Positions 34,768-44,391 of a DNA stretch of 64,000 nt are shown here, in pieces. The stretch spans positions 186,001 through 250,000 of the forward strand of contig NZ_JABJWY010000034.1 in NCBI RefSeq assembly GCF_013167215.1, read 5' to 3'. The notes beneath the pieces are model-generated. The model made no database searches. It saw nothing but the letters and a program-made list of their open reading frames with translations, and was not told where the DNA came from. The stretch is from Sphingobacterium prati. GTDB taxonomy: Bacteria; Bacteroidota; Bacteroidia; Sphingobacteriales; Sphingobacteriaceae. The translations under genes were made by a program, and so were the position numbers. The stretch's first letter is position 1, and every line of letters starts with the position of its first letter.

Positions 34768-35577
34768 TTAACAATCAAACTGTTCATTCGCCTCGAAAAT
34801 CAACGGTTTTCCGCCATTAGAAAGAAACAAAAGCAGCGCTTCTTCCTCATAGTTGCCAGGATTGGAAAAGATAAAATCCAATTGCCCATCACGATCTATA
34901 TCCCCAACAAACTGGGTGGACATAAACACATGTTCATATTGATCCTTTTGAAATAATGTCATTTCATGAGCTCCACCGAAAGTGGCATTAAGCTTATATT
35001 TGGATACTTCGTGAAATATTTTTTCATGCCCTTTTTCGTCGGTCTGTACTTCGGTCGATTTAATATCACCAAATCCTTTCAGGATAATATGCTGTTTTCC
35101 GAAATTATATTCTACGGATTCTTTGGGCCATATCTCCGAATGATTTATCCGCATGCTTTCTACAGGTCCTGTCTTCAATCCTTTTATATGTAGAAACAAA
35201 AGCGAATTTCTTTTGGACTCGACACTTTTTGAAGGGACCTGAGCACATTCATCATACCCATCCTTTATTTCATATTCAACTTTGTCCAGGTAGTACTTTC
35301 CCTCGCGCTCATAGAGATCAAACCAATCCTTATTCAATACAGCAGTGGGATCCTCTTTTTCCCAGATGCGATAACTACGCACCAAAAAAATCTGCCCTTT
35401 TGAGCTATCGGCTGATGCGGAAATTAATAAGTCCGTACTGTCTTTTGACAATAAAGCTGAACTATCTTTCGTGGCAACTGAATCTATCGGGGTATCCTCT
35501 TTATTCGTCGTGGGACTATGACAAGCTTGGATGAGTAATAGCCCAACCAATAAGGTAAAAGCAGAATAACAGTTCAT
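34768..35577 (-). CDS. Lipoprotein with an FG-GAP-like segment, unknown function
   Basis: The 269-residue protein has a lipobox LLLIQACHS (C19) and a Ser/Asp-rich linker. Late in the sequence VGDIDRDGQLDFIFSN resembles a calcium-binding FG-GAP/dockerin-like loop, and the middle has beta strands such as IFLVRSYRIWEKED. It may be an outer-membrane-attached protein; no enzyme motif is visible. The start codon is overlapped by a hairpin (35577-35620) that could hide the ribosome site. Confidence 0.75.
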   Translation of the reverse strand: MNCYSAFTLLVGLLLIQACHSPTTNKEDTPIDSVATKDSSALLSKDSTDLLISASADSSKGQIFLVRSYRIWEKEDPTAVLNKDWFDLYEREGKYYLDKVEYEIKDGYDECAQVPSKSVESKRNSLLFLHIKGLKTGPVESMRINHSEIWPKESVEYNFGKQHIILKGFGDIKSTEVQTDEKGHEKIFHEVSKYKLNATFGGAHEMTLFQKDQYEHVFMSTQFVGDIDRDGQLDFIFSNPGNYEEEALLLFLSNGGKPLIFEANEQFDC

Positions 35578-35620
35578 ATATTGTGAATTTTTATTTAAAT
35601 ATATAAAAATTCACAATATA
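35577..35620 (-). promoter_or_regulatory. 18-bp perfect hairpin overlapping the start of the lipoprotein gene
   Basis: The arms 35577-35594 and 35603-35620 are perfectly complementary with an 8-base loop. The arm nearer the gene ends at the A of the ATG at 35577. It is AT-rich with no T tail, so it is less like a terminator for the upstream LLM gene than like an RNA structure over the translation start. Confidence 0.55.
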
Positions 35621-35637
35621 TAAGTCTCTAAGACACC

Positions 35638-36627
35638 TTAGGCGAGTGCTTCCTTAAGCAAGGAAAATGATTGCAGGCATTTTTCGTCGTCAAAAATATA
35701 AGAGGTAGCCATAATTTCATCAACTTTATGATCTTTGACAAATTTTTCTATTTCTGGGGCGATCTTGTTTTTATCCCCCACAAAAGCACAGGAGGCCATG
35801 CTTTGGACAGCTTGTTCAATGGCTGGAATCCCTTTATAAATTACTTCCTCAGTCGGTGGAGACAAGGGTCTCCTTGTATTCGTTACAATACCAGCAAATA
35901 AATTATAGAAGCTAGTAGACAAAAATTCGGCTTCTTCGGTGCTGTCTGCAGCGATAACATTGACACAGGAAATAAAATAAGGTCTATCCAACACCTCCGA
36001 CGGTACAAAATTCTGATGATAGATCATACTCGCTGAGGCAAATTGAGCCGGAGCAAAGTGTGTCGCAAAGGCGTAGGGAAGTCCTAAACTGGCTGCTAAA
36101 TAAGCGCTATCCGTACTAGATCCCAGAATATAAAGAGGGATTTCCAGTCCTTCACCGGGAAATGCACGCACTTTTGCATCATAATTATCGATACTGAAAT
36201 AACGTTGAAGATCTTTGACCTCCTGCGGGAACTGAAATGCAGTATTTAAGTTATTTCTTCGCAAGGCCATTGCAGTCAATTGATCAGTACCCGGTGCCCG
36301 ACCTAAACCAAGATCAATTCGCCCCGGAAATAGCGTTTCCAATGTACCAAATTGTTCCGCGATCACTAGGGGAGCGTGATTAGGCAACATGATACCGCCC
36401 GAACCCACTCTGATCCAGTCAGTATTCGAAGCAATATGTTGTATAAGTAGCGAGGTTGCCGAACTGGCAATATATTCCATATTATGGTGTTCGGCAACCC
36501 AGATTCTTTTAAACTCTAGTTTTTCGATATGTTGGGCCACCTTTACACTGCGAGCGATAGCACTTGCTGCATTTTCTCCCTTTTTGACAGGAGCTAAATC
36601 TAATGCTGATAATACGATTTTATCCAT
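35638..36627 (-). CDS. LLM class flavin-dependent oxidoreductase (MsnO8-like)
   Basis: The 329-residue protein is a luciferase-like TIM barrel: [59 protein letters not shown] and [16 protein letters not shown]. Members of this group use reduced flavin to oxidise small organics; the substrate is unknown and no flavin reductase lies nearby. It is 46 bp downstream of the methyltransferase gene and 60 bp upstream of the next lipoprotein gene, on the same strand. Confidence 0.92.
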   Translation of the reverse strand: MDKIVLSALDLAPVKKGENAASAIARSVKVAQHIEKLEFKRIWVAEHHNMEYIASSATSLLIQHIASNTDWIRVGSGGIMLPNHAPLVIAEQFGTLETLFPGRIDLGLGRAPGTDQLTAMALRRNNLNTAFQFPQEVKDLQRYFSIDNYDAKVRAFPGEGLEIPLYILGSSTDSAYLAASLGLPYAFATHFAPAQFASASMIYHQNFVPSEVLDRPYFISCVNVIAADSTEEAEFLSTSFYNLFAGIVTNTRRPLSPPTEEVIYKGIPAIEQAVQSMASCAFVGDKNKIAPEIEKFVKDHKVDEIMATSYIFDDEKCLQSFSLLKEALA

Positions 36628-36673
36628 GCATTAAAATTACGGAGAAGAAACAGGACAATTGTAATCAAATTGT

Positions 36674-37861
36674 CTATTCTAGAATTCGCTGCGTATGTAT
36701 GACAATAAGCTGATCATTCAGCACTGTTGTGAAGAAGATGAAGGTGTCACCCGCATCTTTGATCTTAAACTTCTTTTTGATCTCTTCTGTTTTTAGCGGA
36801 AAATTTTTAGCGATAATATCAGCTATCAACGGACTTTTCTTTTTCTTAAATTCTGTAAAAGATTCCACCTTCTTAATCATAAATACTTTCCCAGGAAAAT
36901 CAGGGATTTTCTGATCGGAGGTATACAAATGGGTGCTTTTGTGTAGTTTTTTTACCCCAAAACGACTAGCAATTGTTTTAAACGCTCCAGCTTTGGTCAG
37001 GGACACATCGGGTTCGTAGAGATAGGATAGGGGGACACTATAATCCACAAGGGCTGCACGTTCTTCTGCATAGGTGAAAGAGACTACCTGCTGTTGCTCT
37101 CTGAACAGTCGGACAGCATGAATGACTGGTTCGCATTCGTAGCCTTTCTCTTGAATAAAAATAAGCTCTTTACAATCATTTTGCAAGGACACCACATATA
37201 CATCCTTTACATGAACTAGCATACTCAATGCCGAAGAAATATCCAATAATGGCGCGAGCTTACTGATAATAACATCGGATCGTTCAAAAAAGTCGCTTTG
37301 CAGTGCAACCAAATTGGGTTCACATTCTTCCAATAAAAATACTTTTTTATTTTGAACCCTGCGCGAAGGATCCAGATAGATATAATCAAAATGCTCCTCC
37401 GAACAGTTAAGTATGTAATCTACACCATTCGCCGCAACAACACTGATATTTGTTGCGGACAATATTTTTGCATTATACGAAGAAATTTGGGCAAGATCAG
37501 GATTGAGCTCACATGAAGTCACTTGCTTTGCCCGCGTTGAAAAGTAAAAGCTGTCAACACCAAAACCACTGGTTGCATCAATTAAATTTGTACCTTCCTG
37601 AATAAGTGAACTTTTAAATAATGCCGTTTTTTCTGAAGAACACTGTTCTAGGTTTAATTTAGCAGGAAAATAGACACCCGGAGTCGCTGCCCACAAGGGG
37701 ATTTTAATCCGAGTACGTTGCTTACCATCGAGCTGTGTCGCGAGTTCAGAAGACGATATTCCTTCAAAAGGAGATTTCTTTAAAGCCATTTTAGCTGGAG
37801 ACTCATTCAGGTGTTTTTCCAAAAACAGCTGCACCTCCTTTTGAAGAATCAATCTATTCAT
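36674..37861 (-). CDS. Class I SAM-dependent methyltransferase with THUMP-like domain
   Basis: The 395-residue protein has the SAM-binding motif LIDATSGFGVDSFYFS, acidic strand-end SCELNPDLA, and a catalytic-type YIYLDPSRR. An N-terminal part and a C-terminal part (FKTIASRFGVKKLHKSTHL, and FPGKVFMIKKVESF) match THUMP-like RNA-binding regions, so an RNA substrate is likely. The ATG directly follows the lysC stop codon (TAA-ATG), so translation is coupled. Confidence 0.87.
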   Translation of the reverse strand: MNRLILQKEVQLFLEKHLNESPAKMALKKSPFEGISSSELATQLDGKQRTRIKIPLWAATPGVYFPAKLNLEQCSSEKTALFKSSLIQEGTNLIDATSGFGVDSFYFSTRAKQVTSCELNPDLAQISSYNAKILSATNISVVAANGVDYILNCSEEHFDYIYLDPSRRVQNKKVFLLEECEPNLVALQSDFFERSDVIISKLAPLLDISSALSMLVHVKDVYVVSLQNDCKELIFIQEKGYECEPVIHAVRLFREQQQVVSFTYAEERAALVDYSVPLSYLYEPDVSLTKAGAFKTIASRFGVKKLHKSTHLYTSDQKIPDFPGKVFMIKKVESFTEFKKKKSPLIADIIAKNFPLKTEEIKKKFKIKDAGDTFIFFTTVLNDQLIVIHTQRILE

Positions 37862-39124
37862 TTATATTTTCTTAACGAGAAGCTGGCAAGTATATCTATC
37901 CTTTAATTCACTGATCACCTCCTTATCAACCAAAACACGATCGATCGTTTCCTGGTTATAATAACGGATAGTTATTAATTCAAGACCAGACTCGTATGTC
38001 ACTTTAAATCGTTGCTCAAGATCATTAATTAAATCGACCAGGTTCTTTCCAGTATCATCCACTGAGACGGTGAAATTGATCGCCGTATTGTGCATCATAT
38101 TGATTTTTATGCGATGTTCATGGAACAGGTTAAAGATATCCCTAAGGTTATCCTCCACGATAAAAGAAAAATCGCGTGGCGAGATGGAAATAAAAATCTG
38201 ATTTACTTTAAATATAAATGAGGGAACTGGTAATGTCTGATTTGTACTTCGAATTATCGTTCCGGGAGACGTTGGATCAACAAAAGAACGCACATTTAAG
38301 GCAATTTTTTTATTCTGCAACGGTTTGATTGTCTTCGGATGAATGACAGTCGCACCATAATAGGTAAGTTCGATCGCATCCGTATAAGACAGTTCGGGAA
38401 TCAATTCGGTTTTTTCAAACCATTTGGGATCAGCATTGAGAACCCCTGGAACGTCTTTCCAGATTGTTACATTTTCAGCATTTAAACATGACGCAAATAT
38501 AGCTGCCGAATAATCGGAACCTTCACGACCTAAAGTTGTTGTGAAATTCTCCGATGTGGACCCCAGAAAACCCTGTGTGATGACAATATACTCGTCCAAT
38601 ATGGATGGAAGTTCAGCACGGATTTTCTCTTCTGTTTTGCTCCAGTCTACTGCAGCTTCGCGGTAGGTGTTATCGGTCAATATATAATCACGCGCATCTA
38701 CCCACTTTACTTTCTCCCCAATAAAGGCAACATAGGCCGCGACAATTTTCGTCGAGATCAATTCGCCCATGGACACAATCTGGTCAAATAGGTAGTCGTA
38801 GGAGTCTTGTGGATCCTCTTCCAAAATCCATTCGATCTCGACGAAACAGTTGGCAATTTCATCGAATATAGGATGTTCACCTCCAGGAAATAGGTCCTGA
38901 AGAATTTGAAAATGAAATGCTTTGGCTTCTTCAAGGGTTTGAAACTGTAAGCCCGTATTATTATAATATTCTCTGGTCAATTTCTCCAGAAGGTTTGTTG
39001 TCTTACCCATGGCAGAGATAACGACCAACAAAGCTTCACCTTTGTATTTCGAAATAATCTTTGCTGAATTTCTGACACTTTCTGCATCCTTTACCGATGC
39101 ACCTCCAAATTTAAAAACCTGCAT
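37862..39124 (-). CDS. lysC: Aspartate kinase
   Basis: The 420-residue protein begins MQVFKFGGASVKDAESVRNS, the ATP-binding motif of aspartokinases, followed by LVVISAMGKTTNLLE and the substrate region TTLGREGSDYSAAIFA. Two ACT-like parts follow: ISPRDFSFIVEDNLRDIFN and TVSVDDTGKNLVDLIND, which normally mediate feedback by lysine or threonine. It catalyses the first step to Lys, Met and Thr. It lies 25 bp after a DUF3298 gene and abuts the methyltransferase gene. Confidence 0.94.
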   Translation of the reverse strand: MQVFKFGGASVKDAESVRNSAKIISKYKGEALLVVISAMGKTTNLLEKLTREYYNNTGLQFQTLEEAKAFHFQILQDLFPGGEHPIFDEIANCFVEIEWILEEDPQDSYDYLFDQIVSMGELISTKIVAAYVAFIGEKVKWVDARDYILTDNTYREAAVDWSKTEEKIRAELPSILDEYIVITQGFLGSTSENFTTTLGREGSDYSAAIFASCLNAENVTIWKDVPGVLNADPKWFEKTELIPELSYTDAIELTYYGATVIHPKTIKPLQNKKIALNVRSFVDPTSPGTIIRSTNQTLPVPSFIFKVNQIFISISPRDFSFIVEDNLRDIFNLFHEHRIKINMMHNTAINFTVSVDDTGKNLVDLINDLEQRFKVTYESGLELITIRYYNQETIDRVLVDKEVISELKDRYTCQLLVKKI

Positions 39125-39149
39125 TTAATTTATTGAGTTTAGTTGATTG

Positions 39150-39941
39150 CTAATTGATACTATTGATATAATGTAATCCTTTTTCTGACATTAGATCTTT
39201 AAAAGTTGAGTAGGGAATACGCAGCTCTGTACCGCCTTCTGCGTAAGATTTAATTTCGTAGATGTTATAATAAAATAATAGTTCGTTTTTTTCGAATGTA
39301 AAATTATCTGCAAGCGAAAACTTACCACCTTCAAAAAAATATTTCCCATTTAAGGAATCATCCTTATGCAGTCCCTCTTGCTTACGAAAACACTGTTCGG
39401 CGATTGTGATAAATTTATCTTTATCCTCTTTAAGAATAATATCGTCAATTGTAATGGGACTATTAGACTGCCTATCAAAGTTTGAATATAAGGTTACATG
39501 GTCGCCATGAGCTCCACCAGTATATTCCTCCTGTTTTGTTCGTATCGCCAGATAAACGGGCGTATTTGCAACTACATCAACCTGAAGATCTCGATTCCAG
39601 GTCGCAGTAGATTTACCATTGTTATCATCCACATATTCATTGTAAGCATTGATAAAACGATTGGCAGCTTCTTCCATGCTGGTATCCCCTTCAAGATGAA
39701 CAGTAGATGAAACAAGATCATTGATTTTTGCTTCATCGAACACCGGATAGCTAGCCCGGAAATAAGTAGTATCCAATTGATCTTCTCCTTTTAGAAAATA
39801 ATTACTATGCTCATCAACCATTTTTTTGTGATAGGAGAGTGTATCCCTAGTCTGAGCTAGGGAAGGTGATGCACTTTTGTTTTGACACGAGGACAAAAAA
39901 AAGCCTATAGATAAAATTTTTAAAAAAAGATAAAACCGCAT
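39150..39941 (-). CDS. DUF3298 (RsiV-like) lipoprotein
   Basis: The 263-residue protein has lipobox FFLSSC (C19). The C-terminal half, with TKQEEYTGGAHGDHVTLYSN, ITIDDIILKEDKDKFI and a closing EIKSYAEGGTELRIPYSTF, matches DUF3298, the domain in the anti-sigma factor RsiV, which binds lysozyme. The N-terminal SYPVFDEAKINDLVSSTV fits the associated DUF4163 part. It is probably a periplasmic lipoprotein of unknown ligand. It lies 24 bp after the GNAT gene. Confidence 0.87.
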   Translation of the reverse strand: MRFYLFLKILSIGFFLSSCQNKSASPSLAQTRDTLSYHKKMVDEHSNYFLKGEDQLDTTYFRASYPVFDEAKINDLVSSTVHLEGDTSMEEAANRFINAYNEYVDDNNGKSTATWNRDLQVDVVANTPVYLAIRTKQEEYTGGAHGDHVTLYSNFDRQSNSPITIDDIILKEDKDKFITIAEQCFRKQEGLHKDDSLNGKYFFEGGKFSLADNFTFEKNELLFYYNIYEIKSYAEGGTELRIPYSTFKDLMSEKGLHYINSIN

Positions 39942-39965
39942 TGAATTGATTGTTTCCCCTCTAAT

Positions 39966-40418
39966 TTAATAAGTGATTGACACATTAATCCACTCCGAAT
40001 CAAAATCAGCTTTATACCGCTCGTAGAATTTTATAGCAGATTCGTTCCAGTCCAAAACTTGCCATACCATGCCATGGTAACCACATTCTTTACCATAGGC
40101 AAGCGTCCTGTCAAAAAGTTGCTTACCCATTCCCAGTCCGCGCATTTTCTCGGTAACGATTAAATCTTCCAGGTAAAGTCTTCTTCCTTTCCATGTGGAG
40201 TATCTGACGTAATATAATGAAATTCCAACAATTTCTTCGCCAACTTCCGCTACAAATGCACCCCAAATAGGATTATGTCCAAATCCCGCTTCTTCAAACT
40301 CTGCGAGGGAAACCGTTACTTCGTCCGGTGCTTTTTCATAGATCGCCAATTCTTTGATTAGCTCAAGCATTTGTGGGCAATCGGACTTAATTGCTGCACG
40401 TATAATTGGTTTAGTCAT
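39966..40418 (-). CDS. GNAT family N-acetyltransferase (SAT1-like)
   Basis: The 150-residue protein is a GNAT fold: IRAAIKSDCPQMLELIKELA at the start, LYLEDLIVTEKMRGLGMGKQLF as motif A for acetyl-CoA, and WQVLDWNESAIKFYERYKAD near the end. The text is close to spermidine/thialysine acetyltransferases (SAT1/SAT2), so a diamine-type substrate is likely but not proven. It overlaps yggS by 8 bp. Confidence 0.9.
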   Translation of the reverse strand: MTKPIIRAAIKSDCPQMLELIKELAIYEKAPDEVTVSLAEFEEAGFGHNPIWGAFVAEVGEEIVGISLYYVRYSTWKGRRLYLEDLIVTEKMRGLGMGKQLFDRTLAYGKECGYHGMVWQVLDWNESAIKFYERYKADFDSEWINVSITY

Positions 40419-41103
40419 TGTTTTTATAATGTTTTACTACTCTTTTACCGAAGATTGTACTTCCGATACGCACCATAGTTGATCCCTCTTCAATCGCCAA
40501 TTTATAGTCCGATGACATTCCCATGGAAAGTATGTTAAAATAATCATCTTTCCGGTAGAAGCTAGCTTTAACACCATCAAATAACATCTTTAATTCATAA
40601 AACTCCGCTTTGATCACCTTTTCATTGTCTGTATTGGATGCAATTCCCATTAGGCCACAAATTCGGATATTCTTTAATGCTAGAAACTCCTCATCCCGGA
40701 GTAGCTCGATCAATTCCGCATGATCCAAACCGAATTTGGTATCTTCATCAGCGATATAAATTTGCAATAAACAATCAATGGTCCGATTAGCTTTTAACGC
40801 ATGTTTATTAATTTCCTTTAACAGCTTTAAGGAATCTACAGAAGCAATCAGGCTAACAAATGTGGCAATATATTTCACCTTATTTGTCTGTAGATGTCCG
40901 ATCATATGCCACTGAATATCTTTGGGTAGAAGCTCGGCTTTCTCAATTAATTCTTGAACATGATTTTCACCAAAAATACGTTGGCCAGCCTCATAGGCTT
41001 CCATGATTTCTGAATTGGACTTTGTCTTTGAAACTGCTACAAGCTGAACGCCTTTAGCCTCGGTTTCCAATCTTAAAGCTTCTAAATTATTCGCAATACT
41101 CAT
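40411..41103 (-). CDS. YggS family PLP homeostasis protein
   Basis: From the ATG at 41103 the protein has 230 residues, typical for YggS. The PLP-lysine motif is LVAVSKTKSN, followed by FGENHVQELIEKAE, WHMIGHLQTNKVKYI and LSMGMSSDYKLAIEEGSTMVRIGS. YggS controls free PLP levels in the cytoplasm. An earlier ATG at 41166 would overlap the divergent promoter and add unconserved residues. Starts the minus-strand run that continues to 33157. Confidence 0.94.
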   Translation of the reverse strand: MSIANNLEALRLETEAKGVQLVAVSKTKSNSEIMEAYEAGQRIFGENHVQELIEKAELLPKDIQWHMIGHLQTNKVKYIATFVSLIASVDSLKLLKEINKHALKANRTIDCLLQIYIADEDTKFGLDHAELIELLRDEEFLALKNIRICGLMGIASNTDNEKVIKAEFYELKMLFDGVKASFYRKDDYFNILSMGMSSDYKLAIEEGSTMVRIGSTIFGKRVVKHYKNND

Positions 41104-41153
41104 TTCCGATATAGTTTGATGATGTAAAAAGTGCCAAATGTCGGTGCTTTTTG

Positions 41154-41161
41154 TAAATTTG
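41154..41161 (+). promoter_or_regulatory. Candidate -7 element for the DUF4296-mutS2 genes
   Basis: TAAATTTG matches TAnnTTTG 14 bp before the ATG at 41176. The -33 TTG is not found at the usual distance. Confidence 0.3.
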
Positions 41162-41175
41162 TACAAAACTACGAA

Positions 41176-41934
41176 ATGCTACGATTAATACTGAATCTAC
41201 TTGCTGTGATTTTTTTATTGGGTTCCTGTGTCAGACCAGACGAGAAGGATATTATCTCACAAAGCAAATTTGTAAATGCTTTGACAGAAATCCAATTGAC
41301 AGATTCATATCTCAATATTTTGCCTATTGATAGTGCACGCAAAGTGATGCTGCCTTTGTATCAGGTGACTTTTGATAAATACGGACTGGATTCCGTTTCT
41401 TTTAAAAAGAACCTGGACTATTACGGTAAAGATGCGGAGGTCATGTCGGCTATCTACAAGAAAGTGGAGGATAATCTTACCAAGGAGAATAAGTTCTATA
41501 CGGATATCGAACGAAAAAAACAGGATTCAATCCGTACAAGAGATTCTATTGTCAATGCACGAATCCAGGATAGTACCAATCGTGTCATGCGACAACAACA
41601 ACAGTCTCAAGAACGTATCAACGCATTGATTCATTACAAACCAACTAAAGACAAATTCAATTTTAAAGAAGCATCTTCGTTGTTTAACAAAACTTTCCAG
41701 CTAAAAACTGGCATCAATTTGGACAGCTACCTGATGAATCAGTTTTCTACTGCTGGTACAAATGCGCCCGCTGGAATAAAGCCACCTGCTTCAACGGGCA
41801 ACGCTGTGTCCCCAGCAACGACACCTGGTAGTGCGGTAAAGGACACTGCAGTGGCGCCAAAACAAGTGGAGCAAAGGCTTGAAAAACCTATTCTTACTCC
41901 ACCGCAGGCATTGAGGCCAGTATCAAAACTTTAA
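41176..41934 (+). CDS. DUF4296 lipoprotein
   Basis: From the ATG at 41176 the protein has 252 residues with lipobox FLLGSC (C18). The DUF4296 region follows: VNALTEIQLTDSYLNILPID, SVSFKKNLDYYGKDAEVMSA, IYKKVEDNLTKENKFY. A charged coiled-coil-like segment and a Pro/Ala/Thr-rich tail (NAVSPATTPGSAVKDTAVAP) end it. It is restricted to Bacteroidota and of unknown role. It is 20 bp upstream of mutS2. Confidence 0.88.
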   Translation: MLRLILNLLAVIFLLGSCVRPDEKDIISQSKFVNALTEIQLTDSYLNILPIDSARKVMLPLYQVTFDKYGLDSVSFKKNLDYYGKDAEVMSAIYKKVEDNLTKENKFYTDIERKKQDSIRTRDSIVNARIQDSTNRVMRQQQQSQERINALIHYKPTKDKFNFKEASSLFNKTFQLKTGINLDSYLMNQFSTAGTNAPAGIKPPASTGNAVSPATTPGSAVKDTAVAPKQVEQRLEKPILTPPQALRPVSKL

Positions 41935-41954
41935 CCATCAAAGAATATAATTTT

Positions 41955-44327
41955 ATGGTATATCCATTAAATGCGATAGATAAACTCGGCTTTTCCGAGA
42001 TAAAAGATAAAATAAAACAAAAATGCCTGAGCGAATCAGGTCGTGAACTTGTTGAGAAAATTCAGCCACAAACTCGCTTTGATCAGATAGATCGCTTTTT
42101 AAGGCAGACGAGCGAATTTAAAGATCTTCTTGTCAACGATGGGGCATTTCCAGTCGAGAATTTTTTCCCCTTAAAATCCATTATCGAAAAGGCGAGGGTG
42201 GAAGGTGCCTTTTTGCTTGAAGAAGAGTTTTTCCGCGTTCTGTTGTCCTTGAAGACTGTTTATGCCATCATTCGCTATTTTAATGAAAGAGAAGGTCTAT
42301 ATCCGAATTTGGAATTGCTTTTTGAGCATTTACCGATAGAAAAAGGGATTATCCGTGATATTGAAATGGTCATTGACGAGCGCGGAAAACTCAAAAATAA
42401 TGCTTCTCGTCTATTACTTGAGATCACTCAACAAATACAACGGGCAGAACAAGATGCGCTCAAGCGCATAAATAGTATCTTCAAAAATGCGCAGGACAGC
42501 GGGTGGACAGCGGATGGCAATTTGACTGTACGCGATGGACGTCTATGTATTCCCATCTTGGCTGAAAATAAAAGAAAGCTCAAGGGACTGATTCACGATG
42601 AATCGGCAACAGGACAAACAGCTTATATTGAACCAGAAGAAGTATTTCAGCTCAATAATAAAATTAGGGATCTTGAATTTGAGCGCAGGAGAGAGGTTAT
42701 CCGAATCCTTGTGGAGCTCACAAATAAGGTACGCCCGCATCTCCCATTATTGCTGTCTTATCATGGTTTATTAACCAAGGTCGATTTTGTTCGGGCCAAA
42801 GCATTGTTTGCCTTGGATATTGAGGCCGAGATGCCGGAACTGTCCAAAGAAGCTGAGATCAATCTCATCAATGCGCGCCACCCTTTACTCATACTTAACG
42901 AACACCACAAAGGTACTGTCGTTCCATTGAATATACAGATCGACCAGTTACAACGTGTAATTGTTGTCTCTGGACCAAATGCCGGTGGTAAGTCAGTCTG
43001 TATGAAGACGGTAGGTTTACTACAGATCATGGTACAATCGGGTTTATTGATCCCAGCTGAGCCAACGACGAAAGTAGGCGTATTCAAGCAGATATTTGCC
43101 GACATCGGTGACGATCAATCTATTGAGAGTGACCTCAGTACTTACAGTGCACACTTGTCAAAAATGAAGTATTTTACTGAATTTGCCAGTGGACGCACGC
43201 TGGTGCTTATTGATGAATTTGGGACGGGAACAGACCCGTTATTCGGTGGACCGATCGCCGAAGCCGTATTGGAATCCTTGAATAAGAAACAGATTAGAGG
43301 TGTAGTTACCACCCACTACTCAAACTTAAAGGTGTTTGCGAGCAATACGACGGGTCTGGAGAACGCTTCTATGTTGTTCGATAACCGCGAGATGCGCCCA
43401 ATGTATATTCTCCAAATCGGTAAACCCGGTAGTTCCTATGCCTTCGAAATTGCACAGAAAATAGGATTGGGAAAAGATATTCTGGAGGCTGCCAAAGGGA
43501 AAATCGGTGTACAACAAAAAAAGGTAGATACCTTGTTGATCGACCTCGAACGGGAAAAGAAAGAGGTGTTTGATACGAAAGTTGCCATCAATAAACGGGA
43601 AAAAGAACTTGAATCACTTAAATCTGAGTACCTGGAATTACAAAGTTATCTTGAGGAAAATAAACGGATTATACTGAAAAAAGCGAAAGAGGAGGCTCAG
43701 GAAATCATCAAGAACTCCAATAAATTAATTGAAAATACGGTTGCACAGATCAAGTCGGCGAAAGCTGATAAAGAGAAAACCCGTGAACTGCGCAGCAATC
43801 TGGATCAAGCTTTGAAAGCCGTTTTGCCAAAAGAACAAGTGATTAAACAAGTCATCAAAGAGAAAATAACGGAATCCTCCGAACTGACCGTGGGTGACTG
43901 GGTACAGATTATTGACAATGGAGCTGAAGCACAAGTTGTTGAAATAGCAAAAAACAATTTGATTCTTGCAATGGGAGAATTGCGCACAGTTCAGAAGCGA
44001 AAAAATGTTATTAAGCTCGAAGGACGGGAAAATAAGAAATCCGCTAAAAGTTTATCTAAATCATTGTCAGCTGGAACTGTTGCGGATTTTAATCCTGAAA
44101 TTGACGTCAGAGGAATGCGTACCGAAGATGCACTGAATGAATTGGAGAAAGTACTGGATAGAGCGGTCATGGTAGGCTATCCATCCTTAAAAATTATCCA
44201 CGGTAAGGGAGATGGTATTTTACGGAAATTCATTCGTGATTACTTACGTAAATATAGTCATGTCAGCCGATTTGAAGACGAGCATCAAGATCGTGGTGGA
44301 GACGGAATAACCTATGCTTATTTATAA
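41955..44327 (+). CDS. mutS2: Endonuclease MutS2 with Smr domain
   Basis: The 790-residue protein has the MutS-type core and lever, Walker A SGPNAGGKSVCMKTVG, Walker B LVLIDEFGTGTDPLFGG, then a long charged coiled coil (about 500-650) and a C-terminal Smr nuclease domain: IDVRGMRTEDALNELEK and LKIIHGKGDGILRKFIRDY. It lacks the mismatch-recognition domain. MutS2 acts against recombination intermediates or on collided ribosomes depending on species. Confidence 0.95.
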   Translation: MVYPLNAIDKLGFSEIKDKIKQKCLSESGRELVEKIQPQTRFDQIDRFLRQTSEFKDLLVNDGAFPVENFFPLKSIIEKARVEGAFLLEEEFFRVLLSLKTVYAIIRYFNEREGLYPNLELLFEHLPIEKGIIRDIEMVIDERGKLKNNASRLLLEITQQIQRAEQDALKRINSIFKNAQDSGWTADGNLTVRDGRLCIPILAENKRKLKGLIHDESATGQTAYIEPEEVFQLNNKIRDLEFERRREVIRILVELTNKVRPHLPLLLSYHGLLTKVDFVRAKALFALDIEAEMPELSKEAEINLINARHPLLILNEHHKGTVVPLNIQIDQLQRVIVVSGPNAGGKSVCMKTVGLLQIMVQSGLLIPAEPTTKVGVFKQIFADIGDDQSIESDLSTYSAHLSKMKYFTEFASGRTLVLIDEFGTGTDPLFGGPIAEAVLESLNKKQIRGVVTTHYSNLKVFASNTTGLENASMLFDNREMRPMYILQIGKPGSSYAFEIAQKIGLGKDILEAAKGKIGVQQKKVDTLLIDLEREKKEVFDTKVAINKREKELESLKSEYLELQSYLEENKRIILKKAKEEAQEIIKNSNKLIENTVAQIKSAKADKEKTRELRSNLDQALKAVLPKEQVIKQVIKEKITESSELTVGDWVQIIDNGAEAQVVEIAKNNLILAMGELRTVQKRKNVIKLEGRENKKSAKSLSKSLSAGTVADFNPEIDVRGMRTEDALNELEKVLDRAVMVGYPSLKIIHGKGDGILRKFIRDYLRKYSHVSRFEDEHQDRGGDGITYAYL

Positions 44328-44335
44328 CAAGAATA

Positions 44336-44366
44336 AGGAACTCCATTTTTTCCAATTGGAGTTCCT
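44336..44366 (+). terminator. Hairpin after mutS2
   Basis: AGGAACTCCA (44336-44345) pairs with TGGAGTTCCT (44357-44366). The loop holds a T run but no T run follows the stem, so this is a weak intrinsic terminator at best. Confidence 0.45.
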
Positions 44367-44391
44367 CCGATATCGTTAAACAGAATTTAAG

